52,728 nt of DNA from NCBI GenBank assembly GCA_947471985.1, contig CANIZL010000042.1, positions 1 through 52,728 of the forward strand, given 5' to 3'. The stretch is from Verrucomicrobiota bacterium (GTDB lineage Bacteria; Verrucomicrobiota; Verrucomicrobiia; Limisphaerales; UBA9464). The translations under genes were made by a program, and so were the position numbers. Shown here piece after piece: positions 8,275-17,770 of this stretch (its first letter is position 1; each line of letters opens with the position of its first letter). A model generated the notes under the pieces. The model saw only the letters and a program-made list of their open reading frames with translations. It did no database searches and was not told the DNA's origin.

Positions 8275-9762
8275 TCAGAAGTGGGAAGCCAGAGCGCGGA
8301 CGTCAACCCTGCCCTCGCGGGAAGCGCGCCAGGCGGCCCACGCGGTGAAGAGGCCCAGGGAGAAAACGGTGGCGGCCGCGCCCACGGCCATGGTGGCGGG
8401 CCAACTCCGGGCCCATTGCATCAGAAAGAGGGAGCTGGCCCCGGCCACGGCGACGGCGGCCACGGCGCGGCCCCCGACCGCCAGGAAATGCGCACCGGGC
8501 CGCACGCCGGCGGCCTTCGCATACGCCCAGGGCAGGGGACCGGCGACGCCGAAGAGTGTGGCCAAGGTAAAGGCCCCCGCGACCCCCGCGGCCCCGAAAC
8601 GCGGGGCCAACACGAAGCTCAGGACGACGGCCACGACAAATTCCAGTCCGAGATGGCGGGCGATTTCGCTGAACTTTCCGTGCCCGTAGAGATAGTACGC
8701 CGGTTGCGAAGCCAGGCCCGTGAACAGATACCGCAGCGCAAACAGCCACAGCACGATGGCGGCGGGCTGGAGATTCGGGGTGTAGGCCCCGACAAACTGA
8801 TGCAGGGTCACCGCGGCGACGGTCATCACCACGCCGTAGACCACGGCATTGATGCGGACGAGGGCGGACGAGGTGCGGGTCGCGCCGACGTCCGCGGCCG
8901 CCAGCCGGGGCCAGATGGATTCATCGGCCGACTGCAAAAAGCGCCGGATAATGGTGAACAGATTCGCGGCGAGGGTGATTTCGGAAGCCGCCGCGTTGGT
9001 CAGGAGATGCGGGGCCAGGAGAAAATCGGCGGCGTACAGAAACAGCATGACCAACTGACAGACGAACGCCGGCGCCGCATCGCGCCAGAGCTGGCGGAAC
9101 AGTTGGGTGAACTCCGGGTTCCAATGGAAATCCAGTAGTCGGACCCCGGGCAGCTCCACCCGCGCGAGCCACCACGCCAGTGCGGTGGGCACGGACAGAA
9201 AGGCGAATTGCGCGATGGGAAAGGCCCATTGGACCTGCCCGGAACGAAACAGCAACCACAGGGTGCCCACATACAACCAGGCGCCCAGGGCGTTAAGGGC
9301 GAAGAGGTGTCGCTGGCGGCCGAGGCCGACCAGCAATTGGGTCTGGGAGCTGCTCAGAACCGCCATGGCCCCCATGAGGCCGAGGGAAAGGTAAAAGCTC
9401 CAGGGTTGATCGGCCTCCCGGGCCTCCGGTGCCCAGCTGTACAGGGTCAACAAGAGGATGCCGAGTCCACCGGCAGCGAGCGCGCCCCAGGAATAGAGCG
9501 CCTGCGCAAAATCCACCAACTGGCGCCGGTCTGCCCCCAAGCCGCCGACCAGCAACCGGCGGTTGATGGCCAGTCGGTAGCCGCCGTCGAATTGCGGCAA
9601 CATGCCCACGACGAGGACGACCGGCATCAGCAGGCCGTACAACGACTTGCCCAGGTAATCGTTGTACAGGCGGTAGGAGATCAGTGAGGTGACGATGGAG
9701 GACACCGTGGACACCAGGCGCCAAAGGGCCGTCTGGCGGAATTCCGATCCAGCGGTGCTCAC
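8275..9762 (-). CDS. Oligosaccharide flippase family protein (Wzx/MOP-superfamily)
   Basis: This 495-residue polytopic membrane protein has about 12-14 hydrophobic segments. It resembles polysaccharide-biosynthesis flippases that move lipid-linked oligosaccharides across the inner membrane. Features include the N-terminal amphipathic 'TALWRLVSTVSSIVTSLISY', the central 'LANLFTIIRRFLQSADESIWPR' region (which matches MOP-family proteins poorly as a motif but well by position), and the Gly/Ala-rich C-terminal helices. It starts at a GTG and heads a tight run with two methyltransferases, which fits surface-glycan export. No polymerase (Wzy) or ligase lies alongside. Confidence 0.75.
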   Translation of the reverse strand: MSTAGSEFRQTALWRLVSTVSSIVTSLISYRLYNDYLGKSLYGLLMPVVLVVGMLPQFDGGYRLAINRRLLVGGLGADRRQLVDFAQALYSWGALAAGGLGILLLTLYSWAPEAREADQPWSFYLSLGLMGAMAVLSSSQTQLLVGLGRQRHLFALNALGAWLYVGTLWLLFRSGQVQWAFPIAQFAFLSVPTALAWWLARVELPGVRLLDFHWNPEFTQLFRQLWRDAAPAFVCQLVMLFLYAADFLLAPHLLTNAAASEITLAANLFTIIRRFLQSADESIWPRLAAADVGATRTSSALVRINAVVYGVVMTVAAVTLHQFVGAYTPNLQPAAIVLWLFALRYLFTGLASQPAYYLYGHGKFSEIARHLGLEFVVAVVLSFVLAPRFGAAGVAGAFTLATLFGVAGPLPWAYAKAAGVRPGAHFLAVGGRAVAAVAVAGASSLFLMQWARSWPATMAVGAAATVFSLGLFTAWAAWRASREGRVDVRALASHF

Positions 9763-9879
9763 GCGCTCGGGGGGCGAAGCTCGATCGAGACCGGCGACGA
9801 TCCGGCGCGCGCGTCGCGACGGAGGCCCGGGGACAGGAAGTCCGGAGGGGCGTCGACGTCGGAGGTGTGCATGGCCGCG

Positions 9880-10110
9880 TCAGCCGGAAACAACCGCCGG
9901 CAAGGCAATGCGGCCGCGCGAAAGATCGTAGGCGGACAATTCCAACTGAACTTCCGAACCGACGCTCAATTCGGCGGCGCGGGCTTTTTGCCGCCCCGGG
10001 AGATGCCCGAAGAGGCGATAGCCGTTGGCCAGCTCAATGCGAAAAACCGGCCCGGGCAGGATTTCCTGCACCCGGCCGGCGACCTTGATGGTATCGTCGT
10101 TGACCAACAT
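9880..10110 (-). CDS. infA: Translation initiation factor IF-1 (paralog-like)
   Basis: This 76-residue S1/OB-fold protein aligns along its whole length with IF-1: 'IKVAGRVQEILPGPVFRIEL' corresponds to the first strands, 'ANGYRLFGHLPGRQKA' to the central loop, and 'GSEVQLELSAYDLSRGRI' to the signature end of IF-1. IF-1 binds the ribosomal A site during initiation. It lies between aroB (36 bases upstream) and the flippase rather than in a ribosomal-protein operon. It is divergent at several positions, for example 'GRQKARAAEL' where IF-1 usually has a basic loop. It could be the only copy or a second, specialised one. Confidence 0.8.
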   Translation of the reverse strand: MLVNDDTIKVAGRVQEILPGPVFRIELANGYRLFGHLPGRQKARAAELSVGSEVQLELSAYDLSRGRIALPAVVSG

Positions 10111-10146
10111 GCTCAGACGGCTGCGGGGTTGCCGCTGCCGGTCCGG

Positions 10147-11250
10147 TCAGCCGGAGATGAAGTCGAGGGCCCCGTGGATGTCGGCATCGACCACTTTGTG
10201 GCCCCAGACGACCTCGCCCAGCTTCTTGGCGAGCACGAACTTGATCTCGCCGGCACTGACCTTTTTGTCGTGCTGCATGGCGGTGAACAAACGGCCGCGC
10301 GTTTCCGGTTTGGTCTTGTACGTGACCGGCAGACCGGCCAGGAGGAACAGCTGGCGAATCCGTTCCACCTCGGTGTCGGGCAGGCCGGTGAACTTGGCGG
10401 ACAAATAGGCGGCCGCGACCTGGCCGACGCTGATGGCCTCACCATGCAGGTAACGACCGTAGCCGGCGGTGTTTTCGATCGCGTGGCCGAGGGTGTGGCC
10501 GAAGTTGAGGCTGGCCCGTTCGCCGTTTTCCGTCTCGTCCGCCGTGACGATCTCGGCCTTGATCTCGCAGCAGCGGGTGACGACGGACAGAAGTTCCGCC
10601 GTGTCGCGCGCCAGGATCTTGGGCAGGGATTTCTCGAGCTTCTTGAACAGGGCGGGATCCTTGATGATGCCGTACTTGATGATCTCGGCGACGCCGGCGC
10701 GGTATTCGCGATCCGCCAGCGTCTTCAGGGCTTCGACATCGCACAGCACCAGACGGGGTTGGTGGAAGGCACCGACGAGATTCTTGCCGGCGGCGATGTT
10801 GATGCCGGTCTTGCCCCCGACGGAGCTGTCGACCTGGGAAAGGAGGGTGGTGGGGACTTGAACGAAGGGCAGACCGCGCAGGTAGGTGGCGGCGACGAAT
10901 CCGGCGAGATCCCCGACGCAACCGCCGCCGAGGGCGACGACGAGGGATTTCCGCTCCAGCCGTTGTTTCGCGAAACCATCGTAGCAGCGGGCTACGACCT
11001 TCAGGGATTTCGCCGCCTCACCGGCGGGAACCATCATGATGCTGGGTTCAAACCCCGCAGCCTTGAGGGCGGCGGCGGCTTTGTCCGCGTACCGTGGGCC
11101 GACGTGGGTGTCGGTGAGTACCACGCACTTCTTGCCAACGTCGAGGGCCTTGCATCGCTGTCCCAGCGAGGCCAGCAAACCGGTCCCGATGATGACCTCG
11201 TAAGATCGGGAACCCAATGCTACCGAGACTTTCCGTTGCTCATTTCGCAT
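10147..11250 (-). CDS. aroB: 3-dehydroquinate synthase
   Basis: AroB converts DAHP to 3-dehydroquinate, the second step of the shikimate pathway, using NAD+ and a divalent metal. The 367 residues include the NAD-binding 'VVALGGGCVGDLAGFVAATY', the substrate region 'VPTTLLSQVDSSVGGKTGIN', and the metal ligands: Glu in 'AGVAEIIKYG', His in 'NFGHTLGHAIE' and His in 'RYLHGEAIS'. All catalytic residues appear intact and the length is typical. The ATG at 11250 has no clear Shine-Dalgarno. It is followed 36 bases later by the IF-1-like gene. No other shikimate genes are in the window. Confidence 0.97.
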   Translation of the reverse strand: MRNEQRKVSVALGSRSYEVIIGTGLLASLGQRCKALDVGKKCVVLTDTHVGPRYADKAAAALKAAGFEPSIMMVPAGEAAKSLKVVARCYDGFAKQRLERKSLVVALGGGCVGDLAGFVAATYLRGLPFVQVPTTLLSQVDSSVGGKTGINIAAGKNLVGAFHQPRLVLCDVEALKTLADREYRAGVAEIIKYGIIKDPALFKKLEKSLPKILARDTAELLSVVTRCCEIKAEIVTADETENGERASLNFGHTLGHAIENTAGYGRYLHGEAISVGQVAAAYLSAKFTGLPDTEVERIRQLFLLAGLPVTYKTKPETRGRLFTAMQHDKKVSAGEIKFVLAKKLGEVVWGHKVVDADIHGALDFISG

Positions 11251-11397
11251 CCGACTACGCTAGCGGACAAAATGCCAAGACCCCAGACGAATTGACGAAA
11301 ATTCGCAGGTGCGGCCCCACCGGGAGGCCGGCGACCGGGAGCTGGCACCGCGGACTACCGCCGGGCGGGCCGGGCGGAAGTCGGTGCCGGGAAAGGG

Positions 11398-11784
11398 TTA
11401 GGCGCCGATCTGGGTGGAGTAATCCGCCGGGGTCAGGAGGCTGGTCGCCTCGGTGGGTTGACTCAGTTTGAGCTGGTAAAACCATCCGTTGCCGTAGGGC
11501 GCGGAGTTTACCTGCGAAGGATCGTCCACGACGGCCGCATTGACGGCGGTGATGGTGCCGCTCACGGGCGAGTAAATGTCGCTGGCGGTTTTGACGGATT
11601 CGACCACGGCACAGGCTTCGCCGGCCTTCACGACCCGTCCCACGGCGGGGAGTTCCACAAAAACCACGTCCGTCAGCTCATGCTGGGCGTGATCGGTGAT
11701 GCCGACGGTGGCGGTATCTCCATTGATGCGCACCCACTCGTGAGATTTGGCGTATTTCAGATCGGCCGGAACCTGTGAACTCAT
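11398..11784 (-). CDS. gcvH: Glycine cleavage system H protein
   Basis: GcvH carries the aminomethyl group on a lipoyl arm between the P, T and L proteins of the glycine cleavage complex. The 128-residue protein has 'KYAKSHEWVRINGDTATVGITDHA' at the N-terminus and the lipoylation site 'ESVKTASDIYSPVSG', where Lys65 is the modified residue. The family-typical 'NSAPYGNGWFYQLKLS' follows. It stands alone here: gcvT and gcvP are not adjacent. It is divergent from the thiC leader, so the 334-base gap upstream may hold its promoter as well as that of thiC. Confidence 0.96.
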   Translation of the reverse strand: MSSQVPADLKYAKSHEWVRINGDTATVGITDHAQHELTDVVFVELPAVGRVVKAGEACAVVESVKTASDIYSPVSGTITAVNAAVVDDPSQVNSAPYGNGWFYQLKLSQPTEATSLLTPADYSTQIGA

Positions 11785-11899
11785 GCGCCGCAGGATTGAC
11801 CCGTGGACGGCCTCTGGTCAACCCGGGCGTGGGAAAGAAACTCAAATGACCGATCGCGCCGGGGTGGACTGGGGTGATTTCCGGTCGACGACCGGACTT

Positions 11900-12020
11900 G
11901 TCACCGGGCTGGGTGCCTCCATCTTTGGCTCGTTCGGGGAGCCGGTTGGGCCGGCTGAGAGTTCCGCCAACGCGGATGACCCGTTGAACCTGTCCGGATA
12001 ATGCCGGCGAAGGAAAACTC
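11900..12020 (+). promoter_or_regulatory. TPP (THI-box) riboswitch upstream of thiC
   Basis: The conserved core of the thiamine pyrophosphate aptamer is present in order: GGGTGCC (11911-11917); a P3 hairpin, GGCTC/GAGCC (11926-11943); GGCTGAGA (11953-11960); then ACCCGTTGAACCTG (from ~11979) and CCGGATAATGCCGGCGAAGGA (11994-12013, up to a base either side). This is the standard arrangement for thiC leaders, in which TPP binding represses expression. About 100 bases separate the aptamer from the thiC start. No hairpin with a T-run is visible there, so control could act on translation initiation. A short perfect hairpin, CCGGTC-GAC-GACCGG (11881-11895), precedes the aptamer. Confidence 0.93.
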
Positions 12021-12106
12021 CCTTCCCCCTCATTCCGTTCCGGTTCCGGTCGTCCGGTCCGTTCGGGGTCTGCGTGTCTGCGTTAAAACTGAAATCTGTT
12101 TACTGA

Positions 12107-14113
<2,007 letters not shown>

Positions 14114-14137
14114 TTCGCCGGCCCCACTCCTGCCCGC

Positions 14138-14170
14138 TTTGAGCCCCCCGAGTCTGCCGGGGGGCTCAAA
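14138..14170. terminator. Bidirectional intrinsic terminator, 13-bp perfect stem
   Basis: TTTGAGCCCCCCG (14138-14150), loop AGTCTGC, and CGGGGGGCTCAAA (14158-14170) pair perfectly. The stem ends in A:T pairs on both sides, which suits termination of thiC and of the convergent kinase gene. The kinase's TGA stop (14166-14168) lies inside the stem. Confidence 0.85.
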
Positions 14171-16412
14171 TCAGTCGCGAACCGACGTCGATTTTGAGCG
14201 TGTTCGGGGATATCGGCGTGGAGGTCGTCGAGGCGGGCTGGGCCGTTCCGACGTAACGACTCCACCAAGCCGTGCGGCGGGCGAGGGTCCAATCGCTGGC
14301 GTGGGGACAAAGGTGCAGGGCGCGGAGGAGTTCTTCCGCGGATTGCGGGCGGCGGGCGGGATCCTTTTCCAGGCAGCTCAGCACCAGGGCCTCAAGGGCT
14401 GCGCTCGGCGGCGGGTTCACCAGCTCCCGCAGCGGCCGGGGCGTGGCGGTCCGGTGTTGTTCCAAAATGGCCGCGGTGGTTTCGCCGGCAAACACCGGAT
14501 GCCCGGTGAGCAGCACGTAAGCCACGGCGCCCACCGCGTAGAGATCGCTCCGCGGATCACCCGCATCGGGGTGGTGGATGGTTTCCGGCGCCATGTAGAG
14601 GGGAGTGCCTTCGACATGGAAGTCGGTGTTTGTGCCCGGCGGGACCGTGGGCTCGCGGAAGCGGCGAACCAGGCCGAAGTCCAGCACCTTGAGCGTGTCG
14701 GCCCGGCCGCCGCGTTCGCACAGGACGAGATTGCCCGGTTTGATGTCGCGGTGGATCAGTCCCGCCGCGTGCGCTTCCTGCAAGGAGCCGCAAATCTGGG
14801 TCAGCAGGTGAATCACCCGCTCCTCGGGCTGGGCGCCAAACCGTTCGACCAATTCCTGCAGGGTGAGGCCCCGCAGCAATTCCATCACGTAGTAGAAAAT
14901 TCCGTCGGCGGTGTGGCCGTAATCGTAGATTTGAATGGTGTTGGGATGGCTCAGTCCGCACGTGAGCTGGACTTCGCGTTCGAACTGCTGGATCAATCGG
15001 GCATCGGCGTGTTCGGGAAGCAGCAGTTTGATGGCGGTCTCCCGACGGAGTAGGGCGTGGCGGGCCCGGTAAACGACGCCCATGCCGCCGGAGCCGATTT
15101 TCTCCTGCAGGGTGTATTGGCCCAGTTGCAGCGCCTTCAGTCGGGCAGCGTCAAATCGACCGCGCCATACGAGGCTCCAATACGTGGTCACCAGGGTCGC
15201 GCCCGTGACCAGCGCGATGAGCAGGACGAGAACAATGAAGATGGATCGCAGGACATACAGCGGTCGAAAGGCCTCGGTCGCATCCAGTTTCGTGGCCACG
15301 CCGAAATTGCGGTCCGGCAGCCAGCGCCAGGCGCCCACCACGGGCACGCCGCGATAATCCCGCTCCGGAATAACACTGACGCCGGAATCGCCCGCCACCG
15401 CCCGGGCCACCATGGGGGTGAGCGAAGTCGCCGAGGCAGCGGTGCCGGGTGAAGCTCCCGCGGTCAGATCGATGCCCGGGTCGGTCAATTCCAAGTTTAA
15501 GGCCGAGCCCGTGCCGGGTTGATTGGTCAGGCGGCCCAGCCGGATGAGTTGCTCGTTGAACCGGCTTTCGGAAATCAACCGGCCGGCCGGATCGAAGGCG
15601 AGCGTTTCGCCGGAGTCGCCCCGGCGGGCGACGGAGAGCACCTTGGTGAATTCCTCATCGGGCCGGAGCACAAACGCGGCGACGGCGAGGACCTTCTGCG
15701 AGGTATCGCGAATGGGCACCAGGACCTCCATGAGATTGAAGTCCGGCCGTCGCGGTCCTCCAGGGCGCTCCGGCCGTGAATCGGATCCCCGCCCGGGACG
15801 ATCGGCCCGGTCCTCGGGTCGACCTTCCGTCGGGCGCCGTCGTGGGCCCTCGCCGCCTGGGCCCGCCCCGGGGCCTGGGGGCAGCCCGGGCGGCCGTCGG
15901 AAGCCTGCCTTGAAGGGAGTGACCAGGACGGGACGTCCGGTTTCGAGCACTTCCTGGACTTGGGCGGCGTGTTCGGTTTCGACCCGCGAGCCCAGTCGGA
16001 GTCGGCCGCGACTGGAGGTGGCGAGGATTTCCAGGTTGGTGCTGAGCAATTGGACGACGCCGAAGCCGGAGGAGCGGATTCGTTCATCCAGCAACCGGCG
16101 GAAGTCCGCCGCCGCGGGGGAGTTTTCCTGTAGCCGCCGATTGCGGGTGCCGGCGCCTGGTTCGGTCAGCAAATTGGTGACGGCGGCGTGCAGGGCGGGA
16201 TCGTCGGCGAGGACGCTGGCCAGGCGGATCTGGGTGTTGATCCAGATTTCGAGGGCGGTGACGCTCGCGTTAAGTCCGGACTCGAGTTCGGCCTGCAGGC
16301 TGGCGTCCAAGGTCCGCTTGACCGCGCGATTGCTCCACCAGCCGAGGAGCAGCACCAGCAGCGTGGCGAGCAGGGGAACACCGAAGGCGAAACGTTTTCG
16401 CGAAAGAGTCAC
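14166..16412 (-). CDS. Transmembrane serine/threonine protein kinase with N-terminal extracytoplasmic sensor
   Basis: The 748-residue protein begins with a membrane segment (residues ~9-27, 'FGVPLLATLLVLLLGWW'). A ~350-residue extracytoplasmic region follows that resembles a Cache-type sensor ('FNLMEVLVPIRDTSQKVLAVAAFVLRPDEEF'). A second membrane segment lies at ~385-410, and the C-terminal half is a Hanks-type kinase. Kinase motifs are intact: 'EKIGSGGMGVVYRARH' from residue ~437, 'HRDIKPGN' (H554, D556), D578-F-G-L and 'GTPLYMAPE'. The sensor-first, kinase-last order is the reverse of the usual PknB layout and looks like a receptor kinase. A Pro/Gly/Arg-rich stretch at ~170-225 interrupts the sensor. 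The start is a GTG. No cognate phosphatase is adjacent. Confidence 0.88.
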   Translation of the reverse strand: MTLSRKRFAFGVPLLATLLVLLLGWWSNRAVKRTLDASLQAELESGLNASVTALEIWINTQIRLASVLADDPALHAAVTNLLTEPGAGTRNRRLQENSPAAADFRRLLDERIRSSGFGVVQLLSTNLEILATSSRGRLRLGSRVETEHAAQVQEVLETGRPVLVTPFKAGFRRPPGLPPGPGAGPGGEGPRRRPTEGRPEDRADRPGRGSDSRPERPGGPRRPDFNLMEVLVPIRDTSQKVLAVAAFVLRPDEEFTKVLSVARRGDSGETLAFDPAGRLISESRFNEQLIRLGRLTNQPGTGSALNLELTDPGIDLTAGASPGTAASATSLTPMVARAVAGDSGVSVIPERDYRGVPVVGAWRWLPDRNFGVATKLDATEAFRPLYVLRSIFIVLVLLIALVTGATLVTTYWSLVWRGRFDAARLKALQLGQYTLQEKIGSGGMGVVYRARHALLRRETAIKLLLPEHADARLIQQFEREVQLTCGLSHPNTIQIYDYGHTADGIFYYVMELLRGLTLQELVERFGAQPEERVIHLLTQICGSLQEAHAAGLIHRDIKPGNLVLCERGGRADTLKVLDFGLVRRFREPTVPPGTNTDFHVEGTPLYMAPETIHHPDAGDPRSDLYAVGAVAYVLLTGHPVFAGETTAAILEQHRTATPRPLRELVNPPPSAALEALVLSCLEKDPARRPQSAEELLRALHLCPHASDWTLARRTAWWSRYVGTAQPASTTSTPISPNTLKIDVGSRLI

Positions 16413-16676
16413 GGGGAAAGTTAACTGGCGGTTACCGGGCGAAGCGGTTGTCCGGACGAGCCCGCCGGATCCGTCGCTTCCACACTGAGAGACTGGGTGG
16501 CGGCGCGTCCGGATACAGGGAACCTCTCGGGCGCGTTCATCTGCCGGGGGGGAAGCGGTGGGCGGGAATTGGGGGCTTGTGGAGGGGCGCTCCGGGTTGA
16601 AGTTCCGGCGGGTGGAGCCAGTGCCCTCACGACCGCATTTGGGCGGACACCGGGTGGCGCTTCGCCGTGTCTCGTG

Positions 16677-17759
16677 ATGAAATTTCTGTCCTGGGTTCTC
16701 CCCGTCCTGCTGGGCGGATTCGTCGGTTGTCGTCCCGCCAGTCCGCCGCCGGTTCAGAAACTGGTGGTGCGTTACGTCGAAGCGGAGGCGATGCGTGGGG
16801 CGAACGTACAGTCGCGCTCCGAATACATCGCCTTGGTGCGGGGTGATGTGGAAACCGAACTGGGCTTCAAGGTGAGCGGCGTGCTGGAGTTGATCGGTCG
16901 GGACGGCGAACGACAGGACTGGCAGGAAGGGGTCGGATTTGCCGGTGGGGAATTGCTCGCCCGACTACGGCAGGAGGATTTTGTCAGCGCGGCGAAATCC
17001 GCTCGCGCCAAGGCTGAGCTCGCCGGAAAGGATTACGAACGCGCCGTCACGTTGCGGAAAGACGGTGCCGTTTCCCAGCAGGAACTGGATGCCAGTTCCG
17101 CCCGGCGAGACTCGGCGGATGCCGCCCTCGCTCAGGCCGAACAGGCCTTGAAGGATTCCGTCCTGCGGGCGGCGTATCCCGGGACGATCCTCACCCGCTT
17201 TGCCAGCGCGGGGGAAACGGTCGCGGTCGGAAAACCCGTGCTCAAGGTGGCCGACCTCCGACAGATGTCGATCGAGCTGGGCGTGCCGGATCGCTTGGTC
17301 GGGCAGATTCGCGTCGGGCAGGAAATTCCGGTCAAAATCTCTGCGTTGGAAGCGTCGTCGTTTATCGGTCGGGTGTCGGAGGTGGGGGCGGCGGCGAAGG
17401 AAGGCGCGCGTTTGTTTCGCGTGGTCATTAAAGTGGCGAATCCGCAGGGCCGGCTGCGCTCCGGCATGACGGCCTCCGTGGCTCCGGGAGAAAGCGTCGC
17501 GTTTGCCGCCGATTCCGTGCTCGTGCCGTTGTCAGCGCTCGTCACGTCCGCCCGCGGCGGTGCGACGAATCAGTTGGCGGTGTTCGTCGTGGATGCCGCC
17601 GGTACTGCGCGCGAGCGGCCGGTCAAGACGGACGATATCCTTCGCAGTTCCATCGTCGTGTCGGCGGGGATCCAGCCGGGCGACAAAGTGGTCACGGTGG
17701 GGGCTGGCACGCTTTATGACGGCGCGCCGGTCGATGCCCGGTTGGCGGAGAAATACTAA
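16677..17759 (+). CDS. Efflux RND transporter periplasmic adaptor (membrane-fusion lipoprotein)
   Basis: The 360-residue HlyD/AcrA-type adaptor links an inner-membrane RND pump to an outer-membrane channel. The N-terminus 'VLPVLLGGFVGC' looks like a lipoprotein signal with Cys18 as the lipidation site, although Phe at -3 is not canonical. A helical hairpin spans ~115-170 ('KSARAKAELAGKDYERAVTLR'). Lipoyl and beta-barrel segments follow: 'AAYPGTILTRFASAGETV', 'KVADLRQMSIELGVPD' and 'QGRLRSGMTASV'. The ATG at 16677 was chosen because it opens directly on the signal sequence; a reading from 16497 adds a Gly/Arg-rich leader. The pump gene begins 11 bases after the stop. Confidence 0.9.
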   Translation: MKFLSWVLPVLLGGFVGCRPASPPPVQKLVVRYVEAEAMRGANVQSRSEYIALVRGDVETELGFKVSGVLELIGRDGERQDWQEGVGFAGGELLARLRQEDFVSAAKSARAKAELAGKDYERAVTLRKDGAVSQQELDASSARRDSADAALAQAEQALKDSVLRAAYPGTILTRFASAGETVAVGKPVLKVADLRQMSIELGVPDRLVGQIRVGQEIPVKISALEASSFIGRVSEVGAAAKEGARLFRVVIKVANPQGRLRSGMTASVAPGESVAFAADSVLVPLSALVTSARGGATNQLAVFVVDAAGTARERPVKTDDILRSSIVVSAGIQPGDKVVTVGAGTLYDGAPVDARLAEKY

Positions 17760-17770
17760 CGGCACACCAC

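Noticed and set aside
7288-9138. 616-codon plus-strand open frame opposite the methyltransferase and flippase
   Set aside because: Low-complexity Gly/Gln/Glu/Arg translation; both minus-strand products have clear motifs.
9865-11295. 476-codon plus-strand frame opposite infA and aroB
   Set aside because: AroB and IF-1 motifs on the minus strand leave no room for a second gene, and the frame lacks any motif.
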